A stretch of DNA of 64,000 nt from Levilactobacillus brevis (GCA_021383565.1 CP079699.1:868001-932000), one strand, 5' to 3'. Shown: positions 48,491 to 60,909, numbered from the stretch's first letter. Notes: generated by a model not told the origin, from the sequence alone. Numbers and translations: made by a program.

Positions 48491-48779
48491 TGTCGAATAA
48501 TTCCCGCCGTGCTTGTTGGTGATCCACGTAAGCAATTAAGTCATCGTAGAACGAATCGTCAATCTTCACGCCAAAGACGTGATCGAAAGTCCGTTCCTTC
48601 TTGGCACGCTTAGCAATGTCCACATCCAAAGCGATGTAGGCACCACGGCCGGATTGCTTACCGGTAGGATCGACACTAACTTCTTGGTCCTGGTTACGCA
48701 CAACCCGAACCAATTGCTTCTTTGGTGCCATTTCCCCAGTGACAATATCCTTACGCATGGGGATCTTCCGTTGTTTCAT
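48483..48779 (-). CDS. ylxR: YlxR/RnpM-family RNA-binding protein
   Basis: 98 aa. PMRKDIVTGEMAPKKQLVRV near the start and the hallmark SGRGAYIALD near residue 45. Homologues have been linked to RNase P modulation. GGAGG precedes ATG 48779. Lies between nusA and ylxQ as in most Firmicutes. Confidence 0.94.
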   Translation of the reverse strand: MKQRKIPMRKDIVTGEMAPKKQLVRVVRNQDQEVSVDPTGKQSGRGAYIALDVDIAKRAKKERTFDHVFGVKIDDSFYDDLIAYVDHQQARRELFDND

Positions 48780-48805
48780 GGGACCAAACCTCCTTAGATG
48801 TGGCC

Positions 48806-50035
48806 TTATTCAGCTGATGAATCGTCAGCCGAGGCGTCACTTGTTTCGTCAACATCAGCTGGTGCGTCCGTTGCGGCATCATCAGTCGTTGCTTCAGCTG
48901 CAGTCGACGTATCGGTCGATTCCTCAACCGGCGACTCTGCTGGAACATCCTCGTCAGACGCTGGTTGTTCCTCAGCAGCCTGGTCAGCTTCCATTATAGC
49001 AGAAGCTTCGGATTCTGATTTGATATCAATCTTGTAACCGGTCAATTTAGCGGCTAAACGGGCATTTTGTCCCCGTTTCCCAATGGCCAGTGACAGTTGA
49101 TAGTCCGGCACGATGACTTGGCAAGCCCGTTCGTTGTTCGGATCGAAGATGACGTCCAAAACTTCGGCGGGGTTCAGGGCGTTGGCGATGAACTTCGCTT
49201 CGTCATCCGTCCATTCCACGATATCCATGTTCTCGCCACCGAGTTCGTTAACGATGGTCTGAACCCGTTGTCCCCGAGGCCCAACACTGGTCCCCACGGG
49301 GTCGATGTCAGGGTTGTTGGAGCGAACCGCAACCTTAGCCCGGTCACCGGCTTCACGTGCGATGGCCATGATTTCAACGGTCCCGTCAAAGATTTCAGGC
49401 ACTTCTTGTTCGAACAAGCGCTTCAACAAATCAGCGTGAGTCCGACTCACGAAGACTTGCGGACCCTTCGTGGCATTTTCCACGCGGGTAACGTAGACCT
49501 TAATCTTATCATGAATCCGGTACGTTTCGTTAGGCATTTGGTCTTGACGGCCCATGACGGCCTCGACCTTGCCTAGGCTCACGTAAACAAACCGGGAATC
49601 CTGGCGTTCAACTTCACCAGTGATGATTTCATTTTCATACTGGCTGTATTGATCGTAAATGATGTTCCGTTCTGCTTCGCGCACCCGCTGTAAGATGACC
49701 TGTTTAGCCGTCTGAGCAGCGATCCGTCCAAAGTTCTTGGGGGTCACTTCAAACTTGATGTCATCGCCGATTTCGTAACCCTTACTGATGGCTAAGGCGT
49801 CGTCTAAGCTGACTTCCAAGCGTGAATCGTAGACTTGGTCAACGACCTTCTTCACGGCAAAAACGTGGATGTCGCCCTTCTTTTGGTCGAATTGAACTTC
49901 AACGTTTTGGGCCTGGTCGTAGTTCCGCTTGTAAGCAGACACTAAGGCTGCCTCCAAGGCGTCAATAACGACCGATTTCTGGATACCCTTCTCCGTCTCC
50001 AGGACGTCAAGGGCACCTAATAATTCTTTACTCAT
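48806..50035 (-). CDS. nusA: Transcription termination/antitermination factor NusA
   Basis: 409 aa. N-terminal RNA polymerase-binding domain, S1 domain (GEVERQDSRFVYVSLGKVEA near 135), two KH domains (VGPRGQRVQTIVNELGGE near 240 and AIGKRGQNARLAAKLTG near 315) and, instead of acidic repeats, a low-complexity Asp/Glu/Ala/Ser tail after residue 345. Second gene of the rimP operon and a possible regulator of the hairpin in its own leader. Confidence 0.98.
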   Translation of the reverse strand: MSKELLGALDVLETEKGIQKSVVIDALEAALVSAYKRNYDQAQNVEVQFDQKKGDIHVFAVKKVVDQVYDSRLEVSLDDALAISKGYEIGDDIKFEVTPKNFGRIAAQTAKQVILQRVREAERNIIYDQYSQYENEIITGEVERQDSRFVYVSLGKVEAVMGRQDQMPNETYRIHDKIKVYVTRVENATKGPQVFVSRTHADLLKRLFEQEVPEIFDGTVEIMAIAREAGDRAKVAVRSNNPDIDPVGTSVGPRGQRVQTIVNELGGENMDIVEWTDDEAKFIANALNPAEVLDVIFDPNNERACQVIVPDYQLSLAIGKRGQNARLAAKLTGYKIDIKSESEASAIMEADQAAEEQPASDEDVPAESPVEESTDTSTAAEATTDDAATDAPADVDETSDASADDSSAE

Positions 50036-50058
50036 GTTGTGTTTCGCTCCTTATTTAG

Positions 50059-50532
50059 TTAGAACTTGATGGCTAACCGGGCTTGGGCAATCGCATCGCG
50101 TGGAATAGTCAACGTCTTGATGCGACCCTTTAAATTAACGGTTAAGTCCAAGGAATCGTCACGTAGCTCTTCCAACGTGCCTTCATAAACCTTGCTTTGA
50201 CCAATCTTTTGGTAGAGAGAGACGTGGATGTAATCACCCACGGCCCGCTCGAAATCTTCCGGCTTCTTCAACGGGCGTTCGGCACCGGGTGAAGAAACCT
50301 CGAGAAAGTAGGCTTGGGGAATGGGGTCCGGATCGATCGCGTCTAACTTCTCAGACAGCTCATCACTCACCATCGCACATTCTTCAATGTTAATGCCTCC
50401 GGGCTTATCAATGTAGACCCGTAAGTACCAGCTCTTACCTTCCTTGACAAATTCAACGTCAACTAATTCAAACTGATGGTGCGCCACAATTGGCTGGGCC
50501 AGGTCCGTCACGGTCTCGACGACTGTACTCAA
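50059..50532 (-). CDS. rimP: Ribosome maturation factor RimP
   Basis: 157 aa from TTG 50532, supported by AGGAGG 9 bases upstream and no nearby ATG. Two-domain RimP fold: [19 protein letters not shown] near 46, [20 protein letters not shown] near 75. Needed for 30S assembly. First gene of the operon; a terminator hairpin lies in its leader. Confidence 0.96.
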   Translation of the reverse strand: MSTVVETVTDLAQPIVAHHQFELVDVEFVKEGKSWYLRVYIDKPGGINIEECAMVSDELSEKLDAIDPDPIPQAYFLEVSSPGAERPLKKPEDFERAVGDYIHVSLYQKIGQSKVYEGTLEELRDDSLDLTVNLKGRIKTLTIPRDAIAQARLAIKF

Positions 50533-50562
50533 AGAATTCCGCCTCCTACATTTTTTCCATTA

Positions 50563-50595
50563 AAAAGAGTGAGCATGGACTGCTCACTCATTTAA
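50563..50595 (-). terminator. Leader terminator/attenuator before rimP
   Basis: The minus strand forms GAGTGAGCA/TGCTCACTC with GTCCA loop followed by TTTTT, only 30 bases upstream of rimP and downstream of a candidate promoter at 50620-50648. Confidence 0.85.
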
Positions 50596-50619
50596 AAAAC
50601 GAGTTTAACTACATGGCCT

Positions 50620-50648
50620 ACTTTACTACAGTTCACGTGGGATTGCAA
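50620..50648 (-). promoter_or_regulatory. Candidate promoter of the rimP-nusA-infB operon
   Basis: The minus strand has TTGCAA (50643-50648), 17-base spacer, TAAAGT (50620-50625); transcription would start upstream of the hairpin at 50563-50595. Confidence 0.55.
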
Positions 50649-50660
50649 CCATTGTGCCGG

Positions 50661-50936
50661 CTACTGTTCACAAGTGAACAGTAGTAAAATAAATCCCGCA
50701 ATCGTAATGAATTCAAAAACCAATAGATTTAAACGATTCAAGGCCATTTCTTTTAAGCTAATCGCCTTGATGACCGTCAGAATAAACGCAATCAGGAAGT
50801 AGCCGATCACGACCGCTAGGAAGGGCGCGGCCGCAACAGTTGCCACCAAACCACATAACACATAACCTAAACCAATCAAACAATAGCCTGCCAGGAAAAG
50901 CCAACCGTCTGGTAACCGTGCAAACCGCTGGAGCAT
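50661..50936 (-). CDS. Small membrane protein of unknown function
   Basis: 91 aa from ATG 50936 with AAAGCGGGTG upstream (GTG 50945 overlaps that site). Three hydrophobic segments (residues 11-30, 33-55 and 69-88) with a basic N-terminus. Not recognised. A near-perfect cre operator overlaps its promoter -35, so it is probably under carbon catabolite control. It is inserted between polC and rimP. Confidence 0.75.
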   Translation of the reverse strand: MLQRFARLPDGWLFLAGYCLIGLGYVLCGLVATVAAAPFLAVVIGYFLIAFILTVIKAISLKEMALNRLNLLVFEFITIAGFILLLFTCEQ

Positions 50937-50999
50937 GGTGAACACCCGCTTTCGTTAGAGTTTAGTACTGAGTCCTAGGTTCTTTGGTTCCTCACCATT

Positions 51000-51008
51000 A
51001 TTGTACCA
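51000..51008 (-). promoter_or_regulatory. Extended -10 promoter of the 91-aa gene
   Basis: The minus strand reads TGGTACAAT; the -35 position (51023-51028) falls in the cre palindrome. Confidence 0.65.
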
Positions 51009-51022
51009 TAATTCAGTGGTTT

Positions 51023-51036
51023 TGTAAGCGCTTACC
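51023..51036. promoter_or_regulatory. cre operator (CcpA)
   Basis: TGTAAGCGCTTACC contains the perfect palindrome GTAAGCGCTTAC and matches the cre consensus except for the last base; it covers the -35 region of the 91-aa gene promoter. Confidence 0.75.
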
Positions 51037-51132
51037 GTGCGATTAATCCCGATAACTGCGGGTTCAACTGCAATCCCTACTGGCCGTAACTGTTGCCCCC
51101 ATGTTTCAACACCAAGGTCAGCTAACCAACCG

Positions 51133-51180
51133 AAAAAAGCGCATTAGCCCAGCATTTAAGCTGTACCAATGCGCTTTCTA
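51133..51180 (-). terminator. Terminator of the polC transcript
   Basis: The minus strand stem AAAGCGCATTGG..CAGC pairs with GCTG..CTAATGCGCTTT and ends in TTTTTT. It lies about 450 bases after polC, beyond the repeat. Confidence 0.75.
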
Positions 51181-51220
51181 AATAGGCATAACTAAAGGTC
51201 TTAGGCTTGCAATATCTGCT

Positions 51221-51393
51221 GCCTTACCGTTCGCCAAATTTGGTCTGGAACGCGGTGGGCAGGACGGGAAAAGCCCAAGTGCTGTCTTTTCCCTCGCTTT
51301 GAGCCGAAAGCCACGTCTCAAAGTCGCCATTTTACCAAGCAACCCACTTGGTAAAATCCCACGGCTGAGACCAAATTTGACTCACTCACGGCT
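51221..51393. repeat. Copy of dispersed intergenic repeat (largest)
   Basis: Inverted relative to the 45.2 kb copy: begins GCCTTACCGTTCGCC and ends CTCACTCACGGCT. It contains perfect inverted repeats GGGAAAAG/CTTTTCCC (51266-51293) and ATTTTACCAAG/CTTGGTAAAAT (51329-51357). No coding frame. The rest of 51394-51632 shows nothing recognisable. Confidence 0.65.
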
Positions 51394-51632
51394 GGATAGA
51401 CGTGACCAACTAAATCGGATAGTCATGGCCACCCGTTGCAACCCAATGCACGCCTAGCTGTTGACCACGTATCAGCTTATGCCATGAACCAAGTTTCAGA
51501 TGACGCAGCCAACACGACCGGAGCCGAGAGTGAAGCCCAATATGAGCTCAGCCGTGGGATTATCTGAGTGGCGTCAACCAATTAGATAATGGCGACACAG
51601 CTGCCTCACCAACTCAAGTTTAAAAAAATACG

Positions 51633-54600
51633 TTACATCATGTCGTCGAACAAGCTTAACTGGTTCTCGTCTGGCAAGCCATCGAGCACGCCGTTTTCCG
51701 TCATGAAATCAATCAACGTCTTGGAGACCTTCCCCCGTTTGGCAAGATCTTCCTTAGAGATGAATGGCCGGTCGTTACGTGCCGCCACAATCTGCTTGGC
51801 CACGTTCAGCCCCAGTCCGGGAGCCGCCTTGAATGGGGCAATCAACGTATTACCGTCGATAATCCAGTCGGCCGCATCGGACTTCTCTAGGTCAATCATC
51901 TTGAAGTTGTAGCCCCGTTCCAGCATTTCATTGGCTAGTTCGAGCACCGTCAACAGGTTCTTGTCCTTAGTCGATGCGTCCATCCCCTGATCATTGATTG
52001 CCTTCATCGCGGCCTTTACTGCCGTCTTCCCCTGAGCCATGGCGACAACATCGAAGTCATCGGCCCGCACGGAGAAGTAAGCGGCGTAGTAAATAATCGG
52101 GAAGTAGACCTTGAAGTAAGCCACCCGCAACGCCATCAGCACGTAGGCCGCGGCATGGGCCCGCGGGAACATGTACTTGATCTTCAAGCAAGAATCAATG
52201 TACCAGTCCGGGCAATCCGTTTGTTTCATCTTTTCTTGCCATTCGTCGGGAATCCCCCGGCCCTTCCGCACGTGTTCCATCACCTGGAAGGACGTTTCGG
52301 AATCCAGTCCGAAGTTAATCAAGTCGGTCATGATGTTATCCCGGCAACCAATCACGTTAGCGATGGTGGCGGTGCCCGCCTTGATTAACTCTTCAGCGTT
52401 TCCTAACCACACGTCGGTCCCGTGAGACAGACCGGAAATCTGAAGCAGCTGCGAGTAGTTCTTCGGATGGGTCTCCTCAAGCATCCCCCGGACAAAGCGC
52501 GTCCCAAATTCGGGCACGCCCAGCGTCCCCGTCTTGGATTGAATCTGTTCCGGCGTGACACCCAAGGAATCCGTTCCGGAGAACAGTGCCATGACGCCCG
52601 GATCGTCCATCGGAATCGTCTGCGGATCGACCCCGGACAAATCTTGCAGCGTCCGAATCATGGTCGGGTCATCATGTCCCAGAATATCAATTTTTAAAAT
52701 ATTATCGTGAATCGAATGGAAATCAAAGTGGGTCGTTTGCCAAGCGGCATTCTGGTCGTCGGCCGGGTACTGAATCGGCGTAAAGTCGTAAATATCCATA
52801 TAGTCCGGCACAACGATGATCCCCGCGGGATGTTGCCCGGTGGTCCGTTTGACTCCGGTTGCGCCCTTGGCCAGACGATCAATCTCCGCGCCTCTAAAGG
52901 TCTGTTCCGTGTCACGCTCATAGGCTTTCACGTACCCATAAGCCGTCTTGTCGGCCACGGTCCCGATCGTTCCGGCCCGGTACACGTTCTTCTCACCGAA
53001 CAAGACCTTCGTGTAGTTGTGGGCAATCGGTTGGTAGTCCCCGGAGAAGTTCAAATCAATATCGGGGACCTTGTTCCCCTTAAACCCTAGGAACGTTTCG
53101 AACGGAATGTTATGACCGTCGCCAATCATCAAAGTTCCACACTTGGGGCAGTTTTTCTCAGGTAAATCATAACCCGAGCTATACTCACCCTTGGTATAGA
53201 AGTGCGAATACTGACAGTTGGGGCAGCGATAGTGTGGCGGCAACGGATTCACTTCGGTAATCCCGGTGAACGTTGCGACCACACTGGAGCCGACAGACCC
53301 CCGCGACCCAACCAAGTACCCGTCCTTATTGGACTTGGCTACCAGCCGTTGGGCGATTAAATAAATCACGGAGAACCCGTTTCCAATGATCGACTTCAGC
53401 TCCCGGTCAACCCGGTGCTGAACCAATTCCGGCAACGGATCGCCATACCAGGCGTGGGCCGTATCCATGGTCCGCTGCCGAATTTCATCCTCGGCACCCG
53501 CCATCCGTGGCGTATACAGCTTGTCTTTCAACGGGTGAACCTCATCCACCTCGTTGGCAATCTTCTGTGTATTGGTGACCACGATTTCCTTGGCCGTGTC
53601 CTCACCCAGATAGGCAAAGTCAGCAAGCATCTCGTTTGTCGTCAGGAAATGTGCATCGGGCAATTCTTGCCGGTTCAAGGGGTTTGCGCCCCCCTGCGAG
53701 TGAATCAGAATCTTACGGTAAATGTAGTCCTCTGGGTTCAGGTAGTGCACGTCTCCGGTGGCGACCACTGGTTTGTTCAGGTCGTGGCCCAGTTGAACCA
53801 TGTTTCCCACAATTTCTTCCAAATTGGCTTCATCGGCAATCAGACCCGAATCAATCAGTGGTTGGTAGGCCGCCTTGGGCTGAACTTCCAGGTAATCGTA
53901 GTACTTGGCCTTCGCCGCGGCCTCGACCTGTCCCTTTTGCATCATCGCGGTGAAGACTTCGCCGGACGAGCAGGCCGACCCGACGATAATCCCCTCGCGG
54001 TAATGGTCCAACACGCTACGTGGCACCCGGGGTACCCGGTAGAAGTAGTCCACGTTCGACGCCGAAACCAGCTTAAACATGTTCTTCAAACCGGCCTGCG
54101 TCTTGGCAATCAGGATGGCATGGCTCGGCCGCGCGTGTTTATACGCGTCGTTATCGGTCATGTGGTCGTTGAGTTGGTCGTGATACTGAATATCGTAGCG
54201 GTCTTCGGCGTCCTTCAAGAACAGATAGTTCAGGTGCCCCGTGGACTCGGCATCGTAAACAGCCCGGTGATGGTGCTCCAGACTGACATGGAAACGTTTA
54301 GCCAGCGTATTCAGGCGGTAGCTCTTCAGCGTCGGATACAGGAACCGGGCCAACGTCAGCGTATCGATGATGGGATTGCTGATTTCCGGCATGTTGTGTC
54401 GCTTATAGCCGGTGTTCATGAACCCCACGTCGAAAGTCACGTTATGACCAACGATAATGGCATCGCCACAGAACTCGCGGAAGAGCTTGAAGACCTCTTC
54501 TTCGGACTTGGACCCGGCCACCATGTCATCGGTAATACTGGTCAGATTCGTGGTCTGTTCGGACAGGGGGAAACCGGGATCGATGAATTCCTCGAACTGG

Positions 54601-55976
54601 TCCACCACGTTCTTATGCTCCATCTTGACCGCGGACAATTCAATAACCTTGTCATAAATGGCGGATAGCCCCGTCGTTTCCACGTCAAAGACCACATAGG
54701 TAGCGCCGTCTAGCGGCACGTGGGCACTGTTATACCCAATCGGGACGCCATCATCCACCAGATTGGCTTCCACCCCGTAGAGCATCTTAACTCCAGCCTT
54801 AGCTCCCGCATTGAAAGCAGCGGGAAAGCCTTGTACGTCGGCGTGATCGGTAATGGCCAATGCGGGCATCCCCCATTTTTTAGCCTGACTGACATAATCG
54901 CCAATCGGATTGGTGGCATCCATCTGACTCATCGTGGTGTGCAGGTGCAATTCCACCCGCTTCTGATCGGCCGGGGCCGTGTCTTGACGGCTGGCATGCT
55001 TGACTTCGTTGATATCGTAGGCGTTCAGCGCCAGATCACGCATGAAGCTGTCTTCCTGGACGCTCCCGCGAACCTTGACCCAACTGCCCTCTTCAACACC
55101 GGCAAATTGGGCTTCGTCTTCGGCCCCCCGCGAGAACTTCTTCACGACAATCGAGGATGTGTAGTCGGTAATCTTGATGGTCAGAAGTTGGCGACCCGAC
55201 CGCAATTTGCGGACTTCCTTGTCGAAAATGTACCCTTCAACAATGACGGACCGTTCCTCTTGGGTAATATCGACCATTCGCATCGTCGGCTGATCGCCCT
55301 TAATGGCCTTCCCAATCTGGGTCGGGCCACTAGCGGCCTGCACGTCACCGTTGCTCTGACTCGCCCGCTTCTGGTTAGCCTTCTCAATCGCCGCCGCGGC
55401 CTGTTGGGCCAACTGGGCATCGGTCTTTTCCTGCCGCGCCTTGAACTCGTCGATCTTAGCCTGCGACTTGGATTCGTCCACCATCACGTGGATGTTGAAC
55501 TTAGGGAAGCCCGCCTGCCGGTAGGTATCCTCAATGGGACCCAGTGCTTGATTGGCTAAAAAGTTCTTCACAACTTCATTCTGCGCGTACAGCAACACCC
55601 GCCCGTCCGGGTCCATTTGTGGGACCTGGGATTGGCAGAGTTCCTGAACTAAATTACTGGTGAGGCCGCTGTTCTTGACGACCCATTCCCAGTAATCCCC
55701 CAGCAAACGATCGGTTAACTCGGGCTGCTCAACTTCGATGGAAGCCCCGACCGTCGCAATCTCCCGAAAGGCAATTTGCAGGTGGTTATGAAATTCCACA
55801 AAGGCCGTAAACGGCAAGATACTGGGTAATTTTAAATAAAAATGCCAGCGCCGTGACTGTTCGTGAACGGTCAACCGGTCAATGGTGGCCGTCTGGAAAT
55901 ACGGCTGATCCGCCGCCCCAGACAAATCTAGTTGTTGTAATAATTTTTCAAATAATGCATGGCGATCTTCGTCCAC
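51633..55976 (-). CDS. polC: DNA polymerase III PolC-type alpha subunit
   Basis: 1447 aa, the Gram-positive replicative polymerase. N-terminal domain; OB fold near 230-320; PHP domain split around the exonuclease ([20 protein letters not shown] near 345); DEDD proofreading exonuclease with [16 protein letters not shown] near 430 and [14 protein letters not shown]; the PolC zinc finger [16 protein letters not shown] near 925-955; catalytic Asp pair in [13 protein letters not shown] near 975; helix-hairpin-helix and thumb/finger regions toward the C-terminus ending [16 protein letters not shown] precedes ATG 55976. Confidence 0.99.
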   Translation of the reverse strand: MDEDRHALFEKLLQQLDLSGAADQPYFQTATIDRLTVHEQSRRWHFYLKLPSILPFTAFVEFHNHLQIAFREIATVGASIEVEQPELTDRLLGDYWEWVVKNSGLTSNLVQELCQSQVPQMDPDGRVLLYAQNEVVKNFLANQALGPIEDTYRQAGFPKFNIHVMVDESKSQAKIDEFKARQEKTDAQLAQQAAAAIEKANQKRASQSNGDVQAASGPTQIGKAIKGDQPTMRMVDITQEERSVIVEGYIFDKEVRKLRSGRQLLTIKITDYTSSIVVKKFSRGAEDEAQFAGVEEGSWVKVRGSVQEDSFMRDLALNAYDINEVKHASRQDTAPADQKRVELHLHTTMSQMDATNPIGDYVSQAKKWGMPALAITDHADVQGFPAAFNAGAKAGVKMLYGVEANLVDDGVPIGYNSAHVPLDGATYVVFDVETTGLSAIYDKVIELSAVKMEHKNVVDQFEEFIDPGFPLSEQTTNLTSITDDMVAGSKSEEEVFKLFREFCGDAIIVGHNVTFDVGFMNTGYKRHNMPEISNPIIDTLTLARFLYPTLKSYRLNTLAKRFHVSLEHHHRAVYDAESTGHLNYLFLKDAEDRYDIQYHDQLNDHMTDNDAYKHARPSHAILIAKTQAGLKNMFKLVSASNVDYFYRVPRVPRSVLDHYREGIIVGSACSSGEVFTAMMQKGQVEAAAKAKYYDYLEVQPKAAYQPLIDSGLIADEANLEEIVGNMVQLGHDLNKPVVATGDVHYLNPEDYIYRKILIHSQGGANPLNRQELPDAHFLTTNEMLADFAYLGEDTAKEIVVTNTQKIANEVDEVHPLKDKLYTPRMAGAEDEIRQRTMDTAHAWYGDPLPELVQHRVDRELKSIIGNGFSVIYLIAQRLVAKSNKDGYLVGSRGSVGSSVVATFTGITEVNPLPPHYRCPNCQYSHFYTKGEYSSGYDLPEKNCPKCGTLMIGDGHNIPFETFLGFKGNKVPDIDLNFSGDYQPIAHNYTKVLFGEKNVYRAGTIGTVADKTAYGYVKAYERDTEQTFRGAEIDRLAKGATGVKRTTGQHPAGIIVVPDYMDIYDFTPIQYPADDQNAAWQTTHFDFHSIHDNILKIDILGHDDPTMIRTLQDLSGVDPQTIPMDDPGVMALFSGTDSLGVTPEQIQSKTGTLGVPEFGTRFVRGMLEETHPKNYSQLLQISGLSHGTDVWLGNAEELIKAGTATIANVIGCRDNIMTDLINFGLDSETSFQVMEHVRKGRGIPDEWQEKMKQTDCPDWYIDSCLKIKYMFPRAHAAAYVLMALRVAYFKVYFPIIYYAAYFSVRADDFDVVAMAQGKTAVKAAMKAINDQGMDASTKDKNLLTVLELANEMLERGYNFKMIDLEKSDAADWIIDGNTLIAPFKAAPGLGLNVAKQIVAARNDRPFISKEDLAKRGKVSKTLIDFMTENGVLDGLPDENQLSLFDDMM

Positions 55977-56077
55977 AAGCGAACTCCTTTCACGCTGTCT
56001 GAATCTATTTCAATTGTCTAAATGGTTTTAAGCTAGCTAAACCTAATTTTTGAGGCTACTAGTAGCCCTAGTTCGCC

Positions 56078-56112
56078 AAATCTGGCGAACGGTAAGGCGG
56101 CCAGCACAGACT
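56078..56112. repeat. Copy of dispersed intergenic repeat (core)
   Basis: CGCCAAATCTGGCGAACGGTAAGGCGGCCAG is split by an internal palindrome (TTCGCCA/TGGCGAA) and contains the core at 56088-56098. It sits in the polC-proS gap, which holds no gene. Confidence 0.55.
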
Positions 56113-56133
56113 ATGATGGCTGAAAAGCTAAAA

Positions 56134-56167
56134 GACTAAAAAGACCAGCCGCTAGCTGGTCTTTTCG
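56134..56167 (-). terminator. Terminator of proS
   Basis: The minus strand forms AAAAGACCAGC/GCTGGTCTTTT with a 5-base loop, directly after the proS stop; polC therefore likely has another promoter or depends on readthrough. Confidence 0.85.
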
Positions 56168-56172
56168 GTAAG

Positions 56173-57930
<1,758 letters not shown>

Positions 57931-57933
57931 TTA

Positions 57934-59211
57934 CTAGTGAATAAAGTAGCGTTCGATGTCGTTCCAAGTAACCAGTAACATCAAGATTACCAGAAAGCCG
58001 ACACCCACCAGCGTAATCCCCGCTTCCACGTTCTCAGAAAGGGGCTTACGCCGAATCGCCTCAATAAAGTTCAATAATATTTTACCACCATCTAAGGCTG
58101 GAATTGGTAGTAAATTGACAATTGCCAAGTTAATTGAGAGAAAGGCCAGGAAGTTCAAAACACCGACCAGGCCAAACTGCGTCGCTTGGGAGGTCGTGGC
58201 AAAGATGGCCACTGGTCCCCCCAGGTCGTTTAGACTAAAGTGCCCGGATACCATGCTCCATAGGGCGCCAAACAACGCCTTGGTCATCGTCCAGGTCTGG
58301 GTGAAGCCGGACGCTAGAATCGGCCCAATCTGCTTATTCTGGGCCTGAGTAATACCGATCATCCCGACCGTCTTACCGTTGGACTTCTCACCCTTTGGCG
58401 TCAGAGTCAACGTTTTTTGCGTCTTGCCCCGTTGAATCACAACCTTGGTCGCCTTATTGGCCCGTGGTTGAATGGCGGTGCTTAAGGCCGTCCAGTCCTT
58501 GGTCTGCTTACCATTGACCGATAAGATCTTATCGTTGGTCTGAATCCCGGCCTTCTTGGCCACGGAGACCGGAGAGCTGGCGACTTGCACCTGATTGGTT
58601 CCCATCGCCACGCCACCCTGAACGAATGACATCAGCATAAAGGTCACAATGGCCAGAATGATATTGTTCATGGGACCAGCAAAGTTGGTCATCAACCGCC
58701 GGCCTAACGATGCCGACTGGAACTGCACATCCTTGGGCGCAATCTGAAGCTCGGTGCCATCCGTTTCAATGATGGTGGCATCGTGGGCGACCGGATAGCG
58801 TTTCACCTCGGACTCATCGCCGTTCTCGTAGCCCTCAATCCAGAGTTCATCCTCCAGATCGGACCCGGTAATTTCGACCGGAATCCCGTTAAACAACGTG
58901 GACTTCTTGCTGGCGTTAATGCGCTCAACCTGATCATTTTTTCCCAGATACAGGCTAACTGGCGTCCCGGGCTGAATTTCATCTTCATCATCTTCGGCAC
59001 CGGCCATACGCACGTAGCCCCCAACGGGTAATAGCCGAACGGTATAGGTGGTGCCATCCTTCCCCCGCCGATAAAACAGCTTGGGGCCCATGCCAATGGA
59101 AAATTCTCGAACCAGAATCCCGCCGCGCTTGGCAAAGTAAAAATGACCAAACTCGTGGACAATGACCAGAATCCCAAAGACGATAATAAACGTAATAATC
59201 GTGGTAATCAC
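57934..59211 (-). CDS. rseP: RIP metalloprotease RseP/RasP (site-2 protease)
   Basis: 425 aa from GTG 59211 (GAAGGG 9 bases upstream). Zinc-binding HEFGH at 19-23 in the first membrane helix, PDZ domain about 190-280 (VASSPVSVAKKAGIQTNDKI), C-terminal LLPIPALDGGKIL with the catalytic-motif Asp, and a final membrane helix. Cleaves membrane-embedded anti-sigma factors or signal peptide remnants. Lies between cdsA and proS; no dxr is present in between. Confidence 0.97.
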   Translation of the reverse strand: MITTIITFIIVFGILVIVHEFGHFYFAKRGGILVREFSIGMGPKLFYRRGKDGTTYTVRLLPVGGYVRMAGAEDDEDEIQPGTPVSLYLGKNDQVERINASKKSTLFNGIPVEITGSDLEDELWIEGYENGDESEVKRYPVAHDATIIETDGTELQIAPKDVQFQSASLGRRLMTNFAGPMNNIILAIVTFMLMSFVQGGVAMGTNQVQVASSPVSVAKKAGIQTNDKILSVNGKQTKDWTALSTAIQPRANKATKVVIQRGKTQKTLTLTPKGEKSNGKTVGMIGITQAQNKQIGPILASGFTQTWTMTKALFGALWSMVSGHFSLNDLGGPVAIFATTSQATQFGLVGVLNFLAFLSINLAIVNLLPIPALDGGKILLNFIEAIRRKPLSENVEAGITLVGVGFLVILMLLVTWNDIERYFIH

Positions 59212-59307
59212 AGCTGTCGTCCCTTCTACTGTTCGTCTTAATTTTCATTTTTCACTGCTACCTAGCATACTCTAACCACCCTAGATGGCGCAAGCGAACA
59301 GCAGGCG

Positions 59308-60096
59308 TTAAATTAACCCGAACAAATGAATGACGGGGAGAACCAACAGTAAACTATCAAACCGGTCGAGGATACCACCATGGCCGGGCAAAATCTTACC
59401 GGAATCCTTGACGCCATAGTAGCGTTTCAAGGCGGATTCGACCAAGTCCCCGAACTGACCCACGATAGAGAAGATCAGGGTCAAGATAATCATGACAATC
59501 AGGCTGTAATGGCCGATTGGGAAGAAGTACCAGAAGACACTCCCAACAATCGTAGCCACCAGCGAACCGCCGATTGAACCTTCCCAGGTCTTGTTGGGAC
59601 TGATGTGTGGCGCCAACTTGTGCTTACCCAGCTTTCGGCCGATCATGTAGGCCCCAGAGTCCGTGGTCCAGACGATAAATAGCGCGTATAACAGGGCCAC
59701 CAAGCTCACTGCCCGTGCGGCAATAAAGAAGTGGAATCCAATCCCAATGTAGAGCATGCTCAGGGTAATCATCCCGGCATCATCAAAGGAAAAACGATTC
59801 TTGGAAACCACCGTCCGTAGCAGTAATAAGAGGACAAACAGGTAGACGATGTACCACGGGTCTAAGAAGTGAGGTAAATCCACCCACCACCCCTGTGGCG
59901 CGATCACCAAGAGAATCCCGATTCCGGAAATAATGGCTTCCGGACTCACTAACAATTTCTTCCGCATAATTAAGACTTCTGATAAGGCCACTAACCCTAA
60001 AGCAAAGGCGGCAATGTCGATCCAAATGTGCCCCGCAATGATGATGGGGATAAAGATAATTAAGGCGACAACCGCCGTGATAACCCGTTGTTTCAT
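59308..60096 (-). CDS. cdsA: Phosphatidate cytidylyltransferase
   Basis: 262 aa with about eight membrane segments. Signature ends with VESALKRYYGVKDSGKILPG and GHGGILDRFDSL near 225-250; an internal PNKTWEGSIGG is also typical. Makes CDP-diacylglycerol for phospholipid synthesis. Follows uppS after 21 bases. Confidence 0.98.
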   Translation of the reverse strand: MKQRVITAVVALIIFIPIIIAGHIWIDIAAFALGLVALSEVLIMRKKLLVSPEAIISGIGILLVIAPQGWWVDLPHFLDPWYIVYLFVLLLLLRTVVSKNRFSFDDAGMITLSMLYIGIGFHFFIAARAVSLVALLYALFIVWTTDSGAYMIGRKLGKHKLAPHISPNKTWEGSIGGSLVATIVGSVFWYFFPIGHYSLIVMIILTLIFSIVGQFGDLVESALKRYYGVKDSGKILPGHGGILDRFDSLLLVLPVIHLFGLI

Positions 60097-60117
60097 GTTA
60101 TAAATTCCTCGATTTCC

Positions 60118-60909
60118 TTATTTTTGATCAGCAGTTGGCGTCAGCCCGCCAAAGCGCCGGTGACGTTGCTGATACGTATAAATTGCCTGTTCTAGCGTGG
60201 TTTGGTCAAAGTCCGGCCAATGTTCCTGCATGAACACAAACTCACTGTAGGCGACCTGCCAGAGCATGAAATTCGATAGCCGTTCCTCACCACTCGTGCG
60301 AATCAGCAGGTCGGGGTCGGCCAAGTCGGCTAAGTCCCCGGTCATCAGCTGCTGGCCGATGGTCTCTGCCGTAATCTCGTCGGCCGTGAGCTGCCCTGTG
60401 CGCACCTGTTCGGCCAGTCGCTGCGTGGCCGTCACAATCTCGGCACGCCCTCCGTAGTTCAGCGCAAAGTTCAGCACCATACCGGTACAATCGGCCGTAT
60501 CGGCAATCGCATCACGAACCGCCTTTTGCGTTGCTGCCGGCAGTTGATCCGTGTAGCCCATGACCTTGACGCGAATATTATTCTTGACGAGGTCGGGGAC
60601 GAAGGTCCCAAAGAAATCGACCGGCAACTTCATCAGGTAGTTCACCTCGGTCGAGGGCCGCTTCCAGTTCTCGGTCGAAAAGGCATAGAGCGTTAACACC
60701 TTAACGCCCAAATGGCTAGCCGCCTTGGCCACCGTCTTCACGGTATTCATCCCCTGCTTGTGGCCAGCAATCCGTGGCAAATGCCGTTGCTGCGCCCAGC
60801 GCCCATTGCCATCCATGATAATCGCAATATGGGCGGGAATATTCTGCTCATCTAATTGGCGCTCCGTGACCTCGCCAGTGGCTTGATCCTTATTTAAAAA
60901 TGAAAACAC
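60118..60909 (-). CDS. uppS: Isoprenyl (undecaprenyl) diphosphate synthase
   Basis: 263 aa from GTG 60909, chosen because GGAGGT lies 5 bases before it; the longer frame to 60990 is non-homologous. cis-prenyltransferase motifs: IIMDGNGRWAQQRHLPR near 33, LYAFSTENWKRP near 80 and LLIRTSGEERLSNF near 200. Makes the C55 lipid carrier for peptidoglycan and teichoic acid. Confidence 0.97.
   Translation of the reverse strand: MFSFLNKDQATGEVTERQLDEQNIPAHIAIIMDGNGRWAQQRHLPRIAGHKQGMNTVKTVAKAASHLGVKVLTLYAFSTENWKRPSTEVNYLMKLPVDFFGTFVPDLVKNNIRVKVMGYTDQLPAATQKAVRDAIADTADCTGMVLNFALNYGGRAEIVTATQRLAEQVRTGQLTADEITAETIGQQLMTGDLADLADPDLLIRTSGEERLSNFMLWQVAYSEFVFMQEHWPDFDQTTLEQAIYTYQQRHRRFGGLTPTADQK

Noticed and set aside
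53415-54668. Long plus-strand open frame (417 codons) inside polC
   Set aside because: It is antisense to a certain polC gene, has no ribosome site or protein family features, and reflects codon bias on the opposite strand.
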